From Ottelia alismoides (Eukaryota; Streptophyta; Magnoliopsida; Alismatales; Hydrocharitaceae): 64,000 bases of DNA. The stretch is taken from NCBI GenBank assembly GCA_037367405.1, contig JAZKJV010009627.1, positions 40,001 to 104,000 of the forward strand. Reading direction: 5' to 3'. The position numbers and the translations under genes are program-made. The notes beneath the pieces are model-generated. The model saw only the letters and a program-made list of their open reading frames with translations. It made no database searches and was not told the DNA's origin. This document shows positions 24,961 to 38,704 of the stretch, piece after piece (the stretch's first letter is position 1; every line of letters starts with the position of its first letter).

Positions 24961-25323
24961 ATGGATCAGCTCTCCGCCTCTAGTGTCTCCGGCAATGATC
25001 GAGTCAGATGTCAATGTCGAAGTCTTGTTGCAGTGAAGACATCAGCAAGACCATGGAGTAAGGGGAGGAAATTCTATACATGTCTGGATCGAAGCTGTGA
25101 ATTTTTTGGCTGGGTCGACGACGACACACCCCATTATCAGACCTCACAAGAAGAAAAGAAAATGGAGTTACGATTATTGCAAGAGTTAGGAAAGTTGGAC
25201 GAAGAATTGAAGATGATAAAATCCGAACTTGCAAATACAAGGATCCAAATCAAGAACATATGCTTTCATGTCAAGATCCTATCAATTTGTGCTCTTGTGT
25301 TCCTCGCAACTAAACTCATGTAG
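24961..25323 (+). CDS. Small GRF zinc-finger, coiled-coil, membrane-anchor protein carried by the MULE
   Basis: A 120-residue intact frame. The GRF-type zinc finger spans about residues 16-52: CQC, then GRKFYTC, then CEFFGW, fitting the C..GRxFYxC..CxFFxW family pattern. A charged heptad-like helix (about 64-100, EEKKMELRLLQELGKLDEEL) is probably a coiled coil. The C-terminal hydrophobic stretch (about 103-119, VKILSICALVFLATKL) looks like a tail anchor. This matches the poorly characterised plant family of small GRF proteins related to At4g04775; their function is unknown to me. I chose the ATG at 24961. An upstream in-frame ATG at 24937 is possible, but TTTCTAG just before 24953 may be the acceptor of a 5' UTR intron with a GGTAAG donor near 24834. 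The gene is oriented toward the transposase gene. Confidence 0.75.
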   Translation: MDQLSASSVSGNDRVRCQCRSLVAVKTSARPWSKGRKFYTCLDRSCEFFGWVDDDTPHYQTSQEEKKMELRLLQELGKLDEELKMIKSELANTRIQIKNICFHVKILSICALVFLATKLM

Positions 25324-27119
25324 TATGTACTGAGAAGAACTGAATGTATTACCTCAAGTGTCCCTATTCGTATGCTCCCATCCTTAATTATATTGCTTTG
25401 ACCTGCAAAATCTCAAGAAAATTTGGACTGCAATGCAAACAAAATAGAACTCTCGAGTCATATGCATTCATTGACAGAATGACATCAACAAAATATGTCC
25501 TTGTTCTTCAAGTCTAAGCTATTGTTTATATTACACTTTAAAAACAAAAACCCCAGGAATTACATAGCAAGTAAATCAAAGAAAACAAACATTCCAACTG
25601 AATAAGTAAATTCTATTCTGTAGGTGTTGTCCAAAACTTCAAGCTTTAGGAATCCTCATCGCAAATCTTCCAAAAAAAGAGTTTTTCCCTTCCCAAAAAA
25701 GCAGTAGGCCTACATGGAAACAAAAAAGTCCAAATATCTGCCGTCATATGTATACTCATAGCAATTTAATTGATAACTTCAAATTTGTAAGGAATCAGAC
25801 CTTCTAAAATTACTTGTTGGATCCTCATAGCATTGTGGGTAAACATGGATCTTGACCATCTGAAAAAAGTGAATTAAACACCTTAAACACCTAGAAACTC
25901 GTAGGATCTTGAAGTAAGATAATTCAAAAAGTTATGGAAGTTTTACATCATTTAGTAATGGGGGCTCATCTTCTCTTTGCGGTGCTTGGACCAGCCTCCC
26001 TGGCAACTCGGCCGTCCTCTTGAAGGCGCTTGCCCTAACAGCCACTCCACTGCAAGGGACAAGGAAGTGAATACCCAAAGTAGAAGAGTGATGAGTACAT
26101 ATCCTAAAATACCTTCGAGCTCCCAATGTAGAAGATTACTGAGAACAAATTCTCACACTTAGATCTTCCATGGAAGCCCGCAATTGGGTTCCATCTTGAG
26201 ATTCATTTTTAGCCCCATGGTTCGTGGATTTATCGGATTTTTACACGTATTTTTGTGATGGCCAAAAGAACCACACCCCGTGCATTTGTGGTGGGTCCTC
26301 TTCTCCTCGTCCCTCGCCCTTTTTCGATTCTTCTTTGGCCTACCTAGAGGTCTCATGGAGTGCGGAGGTAACACCTTGTGTGGTAATTTAACTGGCGTCC
26401 AGCACGACTTATCGGGTAAGGGGGCGATTGACTCCGCGTAGGTAGTTTGATAACGTGATATGCTGAAGTAATTGGATAAGTAGTCGTCCCAATTCACGTT
26501 TCGCAAAGTTGAGATGGCGGCACAAGCATGTGTGCATGGCAAGCCAGAAACCTGCCATCGCCTACATGTGCATTGCTTTGCCGCTAGATCACATACATTA
26601 CGACTAGTAGGACATTCCACCTCCATGCTAGTCTCACTTGATCTCCTTACTATGAACCCCTGTAGATTCTTGGTCGAGGTCCTCACATAGTCTAGTGTTG
26701 TAGATACCATCACACCTTGCATCTTTGAACCTTTCAATCTCCGCTCTTCTAAAGTTGTCATCATCTTCTGTCGAATCCAATCTACTAGATCACAAATTGG
26801 AAGGTGACGTGCCTCATTAATCCAAGAATTGAAGGACTCGCTCAAATTATTGGTGATGTAGTGGCAGTGAGCAGACATGTTGAATTGCGATCTCGATCAT
26901 TTCTGATTAATTCCTACTATGTAGTCATATAAAAACCTCAAAGGGAGTCTCGTCCTCGAGACTCAAGTTAAGTCATTTGGTGTCTTGTTTGGATTTTATA
27001 TGTCCATAAAAACCTCAAAGGGTTATAAAACCCATAAAAACCTCAAAGAGAAAACAAGTCATATACATAAAAATATCATATGTCAATTACAAAAGCTTGT
27101 TTTGATGATTATATCAGAA

Positions 27120-30100
27120 AAGCTGCGGGTATCGTGCCTGCATGTCGGCTTCGGTCTCCCACGTCGCCTCTTCGACGCCGTGTCGATGCCACAACATCTT
27201 GATCAATGGACTTTCTTTGTTGCGAAGCTTCTTCACAGCACAGTCAAGTATCTATACTGGTCTTTCCTCATATGTCAAGTCTGTCTCCAGGACGTGAGGA
27301 GAGTTGTGCACATACTTCCTCGGGTTGGATACATGAAATACATCGTGAATAGCTGAAAGATATGGGGGAAGGGCTACTCGGTATGCCACCTTCCCCTACT
27401 CTAGCCAGAATCTCAAAAGGTCCAACATATCGCGGCGTCAACTTGACACAAATACCGAATCTCTGCACTCCCTTCATGGGAGATACACGGAGAAATACCC
27501 AATCTCCAACCTATAGTTTATAGGAATGTCGTTAGTATGAGATTAAGTTGAACATATATATATATATGTTATAATTGAATGGATAAAGAGGAAAGAATTG
27601 GATTAAATGAAATTCCAATTCTCTTTTCCGACGGTCTGCATAGCTCTTCTGGCGGCTATGTGCCGTCAGAAGCCTCCGTCTCACAAGATCAACAACTCTC
27701 GCGGTTTCCTTCGAGAGATCTACGGATTATAAAGCATGATCACCTAACTCACGCCAACTGAGAGGTGTGAAACATCTCCGCCCGTATAAGGCTTCGAATG
27801 GTGTCGTGCCGATACTGGAATGATAACTGCTGTTGTACGTGAATTCCACCAATGGTAGATGGTCCTTCCAGGCCCCTTTCCACTCCAAAGTGCAAGCACG
27901 GAGTAAATCCACTAGTATCTGAATGGTGCGCTCACTCTGCCCATCTGTCCGTGGATGATAAGCAGAACTCATCTTTAGCTCTGTCTGTAGTGCTGACATG
28001 AACTGATGCCAATAATACGAAGTAAATCTCGAATCCCTATCAGTCACCCCTTCTTGTGGTATACCATGTAGCCTAATGATATTCTGCACATAGAGCTTGG
28101 CCAATCTGGATGGAGTGTAAGCCGTGTTGACAGGTATGAAATGGGCTGACTTGGTCAACCTATCAACAACGACCCAAATGGAATCATGGCCACATGGTGT
28201 CTTCGGCAATCCCGTGATGAAATCCATATAAATGCTCTCCTAGTCCCACTCAGGAATGGGGAGAGACTGCAGTAATCCTGGTGGTCTCTTGTGCTCGACC
28301 TTAACCATCTGACAGGTCATGCATCTGCTAACATATAGCACCACATCGCGCTTCATTCCATCCCACCAGAAATGTCGATGCAAATCACGGTACATCTTTG
28401 TGCTACCTGGATGGATAGATAATTGTGAGTTGTGTGCCTCGTCAAGTATGTCTCTACGAAGCTACTCGTCGTTGGGCACAACGACTCGGCCTACCTCCCA
28501 TAAAATGGACTCTGCCACAACAAAATCATCAACCTCATCCTTGACGGCGCACATATACTGATCTCGAATCCAATGATCTATCTTCTGATCTTTGACGATA
28601 CGATCCCACAAATTGCTGAATCGCGGAGGTACGGCTGTGGAAATGGATGCGCTCTCCTGAGGATGCCAATCAGTCAAAGATGCGAGCATATCCCACGTAT
28701 ATAGCCAGTTCCCCGTACCCTCTGCATGTGCTCTCCTACTAAGTGCATCGGATACCATGTTTCCCTTGCCGGGATGGTAAGAGATCGTGCAATCATAATC
28801 CTTCAGTAGCTCGAGCTATCTACGTTATCTCATGTTCAACTCTTTCTAATCAAAGATATACTTCAGGCTCCTCTAATCCATGAAAATCTCAAAATTCACC
28901 CCCTAAAGATAGTGGCACCATATCTTCAAGCGAATACAACTGCCGTCAACTCCAAATCATGTGTGAGGTAGTTCCTCTCATGCGGTCTCTACTGTTGTGA
29001 TGTTTAAGCAATCACATGTCCTCTCTGCATCAACACTACTCCTAGACCTTCTCCAGATGCATCTGTGTATATCGCATAGTCCTGAGTGCCTGAAGGAAGA
29101 GCAAGTATAGGTGCCGTCGTCAATCTCTCCTTCAGTGTTTGGAAGGCCTGCTCACATGAATCGTCCCAAATGAATGGAACTCCCTTCTGCGTCAATCGTG
29201 TCAATGGACGGACGATGCATGAAAATCCATTGACAAAGCGTCTGTAATAGCCCGCTAGCCCGAGGAAGCTCCGAATCTGTGTAACCGTCTTGGGTTGCTC
29301 TCAAGACATGACTGCATCAATCTTCGCAGGATCAACTGTGATGCCTGCTCCAGAAATAACATGCCCTAAAAATGAGACATGGGATAAGCAGAACTCGCAT
29401 TTGCTCAACTTGGCATAGAGCTTGTGCTCCCGTAATGTATCTAAGACGATCAGCAGATTATTAGCATGATCCCATTCATTTTGTGAATAGATGAGCACAT
29501 CATCGATAAACATCACTACAAATTTGTCCAACTATGGACGGAAAATCTGGTTCATCATATCCATTAAAGCCGGAGGTGCATTGGTGAGCCCAAACGACAT
29601 CACCACAAACTCGTAGTGTCCATAGCGAGTCCTGAAAGTTGTCTTCGGAATATATGACTCGCGAATCTTCAGCTGATGATATCCTGATCGAAGGTCGATC
29701 TTCGAAACACCGAAGATCCCTGGAGCTGATCGAACAAATCATCAATGCGCGGCAAAGGATAACGGTTCTTCACCGTTCTCTTGTTTAGCTGCATGTAATC
29801 GATGCACAGTCTCATGGATCCATTCTTCTTCCTGACAAATAGAACCGGAGCACCCCAAGGTGAAGTGCTCGGCCTCACGAATCCCAAATTAAGTAGCTCC
29901 TGTAACTGCACCTTTAGCTCCCTCAACTTGGCTGGTGCCATGCGATATGATGCCATAGAGATCGACTGTGTATCTGGCAGCAATGTGATATCGAACTCGA
30001 TCTCTCTCTCAGGAGGTAATCCTAGTAGCTCATCAGGAAACACGTCAGGGTTTATCTGAGACTACTCGGATGTCATGTATCATCGGCTCCTGATCAGATA

Positions 30101-30175
30101 CCTCTCGCACGAATGCAAGGTATGAATCACAACCTTGATCAACAAGTCGTTGGGCTTGTAACACTGAAATATACT
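27120..30175 (-). pseudogene. Gypsy pol remnant: RT, RNase H, integrase, chromodomain-like tail
   Basis: RT starts after [16 protein letters not shown] and includes [18 protein letters not shown] and the catalytic FIDD box ([11 protein letters not shown]). RNase H has DYAIYTDASGEGLGVVLMQ. Integrase has a C-terminal-type CMTCQ of the zinc region, MDFITGLPKTP, DRDSRFTS and YHPRTDGQSERTIQ. The tail (27120-27300) has WHRHGVEEATWETEADM, the chromodomain-like signature of Tekay/Del elements. Stops have replaced Trp or other codons (before ESIYMDF and before LDKFVVMF). Frameshifts occur near 29300 and 29690, and a small insertion lies near 27530-27600. Confidence 0.9.
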
Positions 30176-33100
30176 CCATAGTGGAGTCATGTACAATACC
30201 CTTGATGACTCTCCATTTCATCACCTTTATTCTATCATTTTGGCCTTAAAAACCCCAGCAAATGCATGTAAATAGCATTAATTTGTACATAATAACATTC
30301 ATTATCCATTTGTATTTATTATACACAAAATAAGGTTTTTAATGCCAAAATTATAGAATAAAGAGAAGAAAAGAAAAAGGAATAAAATATTGCAAATATT
30401 TTATGACCCTAACCCCGAGACCAAGGCCAGCATGGACTTGGTCGACAAGGAATAAAGTAGGGGGAGATAAGGGCCAATTATACAATAAATATCTCATTTA
30501 TTTATTCATTCATTTATGCCTTTTTGACACCTATTTTGTATAGAATTATTTACTCATCAAATTAAAATCTTTTGTACATGAAAGTTGTAGATAATAATGT
30601 AAATAAAAATACAAAATTAAATTTGTGTAAAAATAATACTCAATGTACATTTTATACACAAAATAAAAACCAAAAATCTCAACTTCACAGACCCATATCT
30701 TGCAAATAAAAACTCCAAATCACCCAAACTCATCTTTAATTGTATATAGCATCTCATAAACTATTTTATAAAATTGATCTCATAATTTTTGGAGTCCATC
30801 TGTGAAAGTTAGGTTTTTAGCCCTCCTTGTATATAGACCTGATTAAAATATTCATTTTATTCAATCTTTAGTATTTCTATAAATTTGCATTTTTATAATC
30901 TTGTAAATAATGTATATAATACATGTACATATTGAAATTTGAATAAAACCAAAAAAGAATTTGTAAAAATAAAATAAGTCTATGAATATATAGACAAAAT
31001 ACCTATACTACCTGTATGTGCATAAATAAAAGGAAAAGCATTCTTTTATTCTTTATTCTTTTATATTTTTATAATAATGTATATATTATATGTGTCTTAT
31101 TAAAAATACAAATCCTTAATAAAAACACATAAAATTAATTAAATAAATACAATGTGTATAATATATAGGTAAAGTACCTGTATATATACTTAGAAATACA
31201 TAGACCTATTTATTTAAAAATACAAATAAACTTATAAAAATCAAACAAAAATACCTTTATACTCACAAAAATAAGTTATAAATTTATAAAATAAGCCAAG
31301 AAAATAACAAAAGAAAATAAATAAACTAAAAATAAAATATACAAAAATACATATAAAATACATACATATACACATTATTTTAATAAAACCATAATAAAAT
31401 ACTTCAAAAAATAAATAAAAATCATAAATAAATACTACATTAATTTATAAACATTTTTTATTTTATAAGTAAAATCTAATAAAATCATTTACTAGATTAA
31501 ATAATTCATTTTGTAATAAGGATCCCTATTTTGGCGTGTAGCGGCTAAGGTGGACCAATGGGCGCGTCGCGCCTGTTGACCGCAGGTCAACTAGACCTCC
31601 AGGCGTCTGACTTCACGCAACCGATCTTTTCCCCGATTTCCTCCCTTTTTCCCGCTCGCCACAGTCATCAATCGACCACAGTCCCTTCACAGATTTTGTT
31701 CCCTGATCATCCAAGATTCGCGCCGATTGCTTAGATCCATTGTATATAGTGTAGATACTCCAATAATCGCCGGTCAATGAGGGATTCCAGGGATGTCTAT
31801 AAATAAAAACCTCCGACTTCCCGGCCAAAGTTGGCCATTTTCACTCCACCAAAACGCCTTGTTCTTGCTCCTGGTGTGTTCCTCGTGACAGGAGGAGTCG
31901 CCCAGCACCTCGACTTGGCCGGAGGTCGGAGAAATTTTGACGCGGTGGTGCTCCGGCGACCACCCTGCTCCCTGGCGGCCCCCAGGTATAAGAGCTGCGC
32001 ATTTTATGATTTTTAGATAGGTTTTGATTCCAATATTTTAATTCCGCATTTTATTTAGCCTTTAATCCAGTAGATTAGCGTAGAAATCCGATTTCGTAGT
32101 TCGTCGGAGCTCCGCTCCGGCGAGCTTGTCACCTTGTTTCCGACTGTGCCCCGATACCATTCCGCCCTCATTTCGTTCCTCTTCGCTTTCTCCACCTTCC
32201 AGCCACTCCCTACCAACCGGAGCCTCCTTGGTTCCGCGAATCGATGCTCCCCTCCGCCACTTCGCCGGAGTATCGCCGCCCGCCTCCATTTCCTATGCTA
32301 ACAGCTTCATTTTTGGGCCGAGGAGTATCGCCTCGAGCCGCGCCTAGTTCCTGTGCAGGTTTGGTGCGCTGAGAAGCACTAGGAGGCGCGTTACACGAAC
32401 GCCGGAGGTACCTGGAGCCCCTTTTCTTCTCCGACCTCGCGGGGGTGCTCCAGTGAACCTTTGGCCGATCTGAGACCTCCAGCATGAAGACGACCCTGCC
32501 AGGAAGCTTTGTGGATCTTCAGGAGCGACGAAGACCGGCGGAGGAGCGAGATCCGAGCGGAGGAAGCTCGCCCCGGCGAGGCTTCTTCCCTGTTCTTCCA
32601 CGCGACCTCTCCGCCGTTGGATGAAGACGAAGGCCCAGTTCAGGTCCCAGCCGTCCGATGGAGCTCTGCATCGACCGTCAGATCACGCGAGTGATCTAAT
32701 CCCAGCCCTCCATCGGCGAAGCGTCATCGGCGCACGTGGAGGCGCCACGTATCAAGTGAATGAAGATCAGCCGTCGGATGGAGCGCCTCTTTTGGGGGTA
32801 AATTGCAAAAACCATCCCCCGCCTTTTTGTATTTAATTTTTAATTCTGTAAATATTTTAGCACGTTATAAAATAAATGTATATTTTGCAGTAGGACCCCT
32901 GAGCTTATAGGAATTACATTTTGGTCCCTCCGTGCCTCACGTGCAGTCCCACGTGAGGCGCGTGACATTTTGCATGTATGCCCTGGCGGTTTTTATATAT
33001 TGTAGAATAGTTCTAAAAATTAAAATAAATGTTTACTTCAGTATGTATTTTTGCACTGATGCCCCTGGAGTTTATTTTATTTGCAAAAATGCCCCTGCCA

Positions 33101-34178
33101 GGCTTAATTACTTTTTGTGTCTTTATCCATTTATTAAAAATACCTATTAGGCTTCTAAAAATCCACAAAAATTAGGTTAGATACTCCATGCCATGCTTGT
33201 TCACGCCCATATTTTAGTTTGCATTTTTTGCATTTTTCCTAATTATTAAAAATGAAAAAGAAGCCATTTTTGTACTGTTCAAATTAGAAAATACAAAAAA
33301 ATTAGAAAATGTTTTTGAAAAATTCCAAAAAAATTATATATGATATATTTATATATATATTGAGTCCAGAAAATGAAAAACCCTAAAAATATGAAAAAGA
33401 AAATTAAAAAAATCATAAAACCCCAAAAGCAACATAAAAATTAGAAAAACTCTTTAAAAACCCTAAAAATACATTTCTCTCTTTATAATTATCTATATAT
33501 TATTATTAATATGTGAAAATTAATTTGGGCAATTTTGGGTATTATTTGATATTTTTAAAACCCAAATTATATACGGCTATTTATTTAGTCCTATATTGTG
33601 GACATTTTTGAATTGAAAAATACATAAAAATTAGAAATATAAAAAAAATAAAAAAAAAGAGTTAAAAATATAAGTCTATATATATTAAGTTTTTATGTTT
33701 ATAAATATATACATATATTCTATATTACTTCCCCCTCTCTTCTTATATATATATATCTCTTTATATATATATATAGTATATAGATTTATATAATTAATAA
33801 TATAAAAAGAAAAGAAAATAAAAAAAAAGTATAAAATATAAAATCAAAATAAAAATTATAAAAACAAAAATATAAAAAAAATACAAAACCCAAAACCCAC
33901 AAAAACAATAAAAGGACATGCACAATTGATTGAATAATTGAATGATACATTACATACAACCATTCGCCTCCCAGTGTTCGACCTCTACCTGTACTTACAC
34001 CTATACACATTTGCATGTAGAGTTATAATAAATTTTAACTCCACATTTTTTTTTGATATTCATTGCATATATTTATTGTGGGTTAATTGTTGATCGATCT
34101 GGGGATCTTTAAGTGGTCAATTCAGCGACTTGATTTCTCGCCTCGTGAGATATCTGGACCCTTGATTCTCCCCGTTCA
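30157..34178 (+). mobile_element. Nested solo-LTR-like block (about 4.0 kb)
   Basis: It interrupts the Gypsy frame between retropepsin (FTFEG) and the QAQRLVDQGCD segment before RT. It begins TGTAACACTG and ends about CCCCGTTCA, so TG...CA. It contains a TATA box (TCTATAAATA, about 31796-31805) followed by GC-rich leader-like sequence, then AT-rich DNA. No primer site, purine tract or coding domain is seen. A 5-bp duplication is not evident (GGGCT left, TCAAC right), so the ends may be eroded. Confidence 0.55.
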
Positions 34179-34550
34179 TCAACCCTCAAAAGTAAACTCG
34201 GGTAGATCTGGAATTCTGAAGACAACCGTCTTCCTAAAACAATCAACAAGCGCATGATGAGCGGATAACCAATCCATGCCCAAATTCAAGTCGAACTCAT
34301 CAAGCTGCAGAAGTAGACAATCTGCGATCATCTCGTGATCGCCAATCAGTACGGACAAGTGCCTGGCTATCAGGGAAATGATAAACAATTGGCCACCTGG
34401 CCCTCGTATATGATATGGGGAAGAAAGAGTCTCTGCGACTCTACCTAAAGAAACAAGTAGCATTGAAGCAAGAAAAGAATGGGTCACACCAGAATCAAAT
34501 AGAACATGGAAAGGTCGATAAGAATAGTCAGTATGTGTGCTAGTTGGTTA
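34179..34550 (-). pseudogene. Gypsy retropepsin fragment
   Basis: VLFDSGVTHSFLAS is the aspartic active-site motif, and DLNLGMDWLSAHHALVDC the second conserved block. It ends at FTFEG, where the nested LTR-like block begins. Only about 300 bp separate it from the primer site, so most of gag has been lost. Confidence 0.85.
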
Positions 34551-34877
34551 GTCATCTCCTGGTCTGGTCGATGGAGTAGTCGTATCTATACTCCGGGCTG
34601 GTCCTATAGGTGGTCTATCTGCTCGCTGCGACCCAGATGGTCGAGCGGAATCTGTGCCATTCACAGATACTTATGATATATGCTTTTTCTCCTCTTGGGA
34701 TATAATATAAAAATTAATGAAATCAGTGGCATTTGTGGTGATTGAATATGAATGTCATATTTCCCTTTTTGGACTCACGACAAGTCGGAAGACTGCCGCT
34801 ATCCGAGAACTTAATGCGATTGGAATTGAAATACTGTGAATGTGTGTATCGGGGTACCACTGCTCTGATACAAAAAA

Positions 34878-37800
34878 TGTGAACCCCTTAGGATTCGGGT
34901 ACCCGTTAATCACACATTCGCACTATTGTTTTCACATGAGATCGCATTAAGTTACAGAAAAATAGGGAAATTTTTCGCGTTGCAATAATTTCATCTGACA
35001 TTCACATCAACATTTATAACCACAAGCTCATAGAACAATTGTCACCAAAATCTCATTTCATTAACTTCCTTATATTCTACAACATGTACAAAGTCTGACA
35101 ATACATACAATATCCCAAAAATCTAACTTAAGAGAAAGAAACATACTACATTATAAACCGAACCAAAAACTGGAACAAAATACCTTACCGTCGAGTATAA
35201 ACGCTATCTCCTGAAATCATCAACCCGCTCCTGTGCCAAAGGCTCCTTGCCTGCCATGCGTGCAAGGAAGAAAAGGCATCAACGGATGCTGGTACTTCCC
35301 AAAAGCGTATATGTATATAAAAAAATTAATAGGCATATAAATGTTCAAAAGTAACAAGTAGAAAGGTGGAACAAGTAAAATTTGCATCTACTTGCTCAAG
35401 TAAAATTGGTTTTCAAGTTGTGTGCAAGCATCTCTCATTATTGCCCATTAACCCAACACTTCCCATATATGACATCTTTATATTATACATGAATATTCAT
35501 GAATGTATAAGTATGTATCATCATTTTCTTTAGAGATCATGTTCGTGAGTGATGATGGACGAGTTTGAGATTGGAAAGGTTTCTTGATTTAATTAGATTC
35601 TTAAGTCTAGTGGATAGTCTGTGGTCTTGGTTTTGTAAAACCTCACACTATGACTCTAAGACTTGGGAAATGTCTTAGGGTTGGGGTGCCTCCGTAGGCA
35701 TGCGGTGTTGTGTAATGCATCTTGACTAAGTTCCCAACACGTCCACTAGCTTAATGAGATTTCGATTTAGATTGTAGTTACTTTCATTTACTCAACTTGG
35801 ATTGTAATCCCTTCAAACCTCAAGTGCAACTGTATCAGATGTAACTCTAGATGATGTAGATTTAGGTATGGATGATCTGGATGTAACATCGCCAAGTCTG
35901 TTGGCGAAGAAAAACTGAAGCGATGAAGAAGCCAACAAAAGGCTCTTCCGTCTCGTCCCCTAATTGGAAGTGCGGTCCAATAGAGGGATAGGTCTACTCC
36001 CAAACTACGCCACTGAGACGGGTGAGAGAGACTTCCCGGAAAAGTCGTTCTAGAAAACAACCTGACTAGTACGGGCAACCGAGCTCGTACGTAAAACTGA
36101 AAACCAAGGATCCCCCGTCTGGGTATCCTAAAACAGAGGGTCAGCGGAACTGGTCTAAAGTCGGGATCCTAATGAGACATAAAAATACCGCGAGCTCGCG
36201 TAAAAACCGAAAAGGAACTGGGATCCTAGACCCACGCACTCGGCGGCCGCTGCCCGAACTGGACTTCCTATCTTTCGCCCGGTTGAGAGTCACCGCGCTC
36301 TCGCACGGTTAGGTGTAAAAGTCACCATAACCGACACAAATAACTGATATCACTTAATCTCATCTTCCTATTATTAACATAGATGAAAGAGAGATCAACT
36401 CAACTCTTCAAAGAGAGGAAAGAACCTAATATAGTAGGTTACATTTCCTTTAAACTTTAGGCCAATATAACGATCATGATTCTTTCTTTCCAGATGTGAC
36501 TAATTGATGCTAATTTGGTGTTTTACTGCAATCATATAGGTATTGGATTAATGGAATGTGGGCATGATGTACTTATTGGTCTCACTAGTTAGAGGAATAC
36601 AAGTTACATTATCTAACAATTTCTCCCCCCCCCCTTTTATATATATGAGAAGGAACAGAGGTATTTATAGTACAGACTTCGGTTCAGTTTTAAATATAAC
36701 AATGTATGCCTATTGTGTTTCCTGGCTCTAGTAAAAGCTAAATTTTAACTTGATGTTGTTAACACGATCAAGTTTAAGTGCATAACCTTCTTTTTATAAG
36801 TAGAGGGGAACTCTTAAATAACTTGTATGTTAAGCACAATATACACAGATTATTTTACCCTTTTTTTCATGATTATTATGAGAGGATTATTGTATCCTAA
36901 AATAATAAGTATGGTATGTGATCGGGTATAAACAGTTTATGTACTGATAGGTATTCTTACTGACTTACCAATTCAATGGTATCAAATACTCATGGAAAGA
37001 TTTTTATTAACTATAGTTATCAATCCCCGTCTCATATTTTTTATCTTAATAGTGAAACATGGATTCAAATTGTACCCACTATAATAATACACACATACTT
37101 ATATTCCTCTTTAGATAAGAATAATTATCTAATTTGTTATCAAACCAGCCATGAACACGAATAGGAAGTTTCCATAACAGGTTACAACCCAATTAATTAA
37201 ACGTGGGTTCAAACTGTAACCACTGTTATAATATTCATATGCTCCTATTCAATTCAAGATAAGAAAAAAAATTATCTAGCTATGAATATCGATTGAAAAG
37301 ACCATAGCAGGTTACACAGTCAACAATTTCTTATCATTTTACTTAAAATTCCAAAATTAAAAAAAATGAATTTCTAATTTAATTATGACTTATCAAAGTT
37401 ATGAATTTGTTGCTACAACAAAAATTCAATGGATTCACTCCACACTTTCCCTAGTTCTTGCAACATAATACTCAAGAAAGGGTATCAAAATAAGGGACCA
37501 AAAATGTCTATAATAACATGCACTAGCAGCAAGAGGTAGGGAAAGAAATTGCACAAAAACTCAAGTGTAATAAGCATACATGACAGCAATGAGGACAAGG
37601 GAGGGAATTGTACCAAATTTTCTTCAAAACTTTGAAGCTAAGTCTGCGTGCAAGCTTGAACTATTGCTGGACAGCAACAGGAGGGTCTTTATTTTGAAGA
37701 AGAAGCGGTTGGAAAGACTCTTATAGCTTTGGAAGGATGTGGCAGGAGAGGGTTTGTTTCCTGGAGCAGCAATAGATGCCAAAACTCCAATTTCTTTGTC

Positions 37801-38704
37801 TTGACTAGCAATAGTTATTGCTTGAAGCATTCAACAGCAAGGAGTGGCACTGGTGCAGTTCCAAGAATAGCTTTTGGAGAGAGGCAATGATTCCTTGGAA
37901 GGAAATACTCCAGCAGTAGAAAGAGCAGAAAGAGAGAGAAATTGTTTCGTTGGAAGTTGAGAGGATTGGATTTGGGATACGCAAATGAACTGGGATGTGG
38001 CTCTCTTTATATAGGAGTGAAGAGAGGATTAAGAAAGTGACACATGGAATCTCCAATTGCCATTTAGAGGCCATCAAGAGATTACGTAGAGTGAAAGGAA
38101 GTTGTTGTGCAGCTGTCTGCTGCACAGTACAACCGTAACTTTTATTTTATTTATCTTTTTTTTTAAAAAATGAACAAACGGATTCTGCCATAGCAGGTCT
38201 GTCTAATCAAATAAATTTTTTTAAACAAAAAATTTCTACTTATTTATTCACCCGCATTTTTTGTCTCGGGTCACGGATTTCGACGTGAATTATCTTGAAT
38301 TGATTGTCTTTGAACAACGATCAAGATGAGTATAATATTGATATACTTTTGTTCGAGTTTGGATGCCCGAACTTTTCGCCATACGGTTTCGCTTTAGATT
38401 TAAAGTTTGCGAACTAAGGATATCAAATGACCTCCGATTGACGAACGGTCGATTCCGTTGGTCTTGTTTCGTCGAATCGGATCTAATGAAGGTCTCGGTT
38501 TGTTTTGCGATTTCCGAATTTGCGCCATGACTTTTTCACGGCACGGAACATGAAGCGACCAATTTTTGGTCGTTTTCGCCCGAACAACTTTTGATTCACG
38601 ATCAGTTGATCGTTTTAGGTTGTTTGGTATTGATCAACAACTTTATTGGGTTCATCGGACCCAAATCGGGTCGAGTTCGGGTTTGGAGGATTTCGGATGT
38701 TACA
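34878..38704 (-). repeat. Gypsy 5' LTR (3.8 kb)
   Basis: Minus-strand ends are TGTAACATCCGAAATCC and GGGGTTCACA. A near-standard primer site (TGTATCAGAGC, one base short of TGGTATCAGAGC) lies just inside it at 34861-34872. The long LTR length fits Tekay/Del. Its 34878-35250 end resembles 61707-62100 in BCHC2 intron 3. No gene is seen in it; the frame at 35788-36078 shows no domain. Confidence 0.75.

Larger units (their letters stand above)
26929..38704 (-). mobile_element. Ty3/Gypsy chromovirus (Tekay/Del-like), gag-deleted and lacking a 3' LTR
   Basis: It is inserted into the MULE transposase gene. AGTCA occurs at both flanks (26924-26928 and 38705-38709; TGACT on the minus strand), and removing the insert restores the transposase reading frame. 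Minus-strand order is: 5' LTR (34878-38704), primer site, short leader, retropepsin (34179-34550), a nested LTR-like block (30157-34178), then RT, RNase H, integrase and a chromodomain-like tail ending near 27120. A short tail with CTCGAGGACGAGACTCCC and repeated CTTTGAGGTTTTTAT follows. A 3' LTR is absent between this tail and the target duplication. Confidence 0.85.
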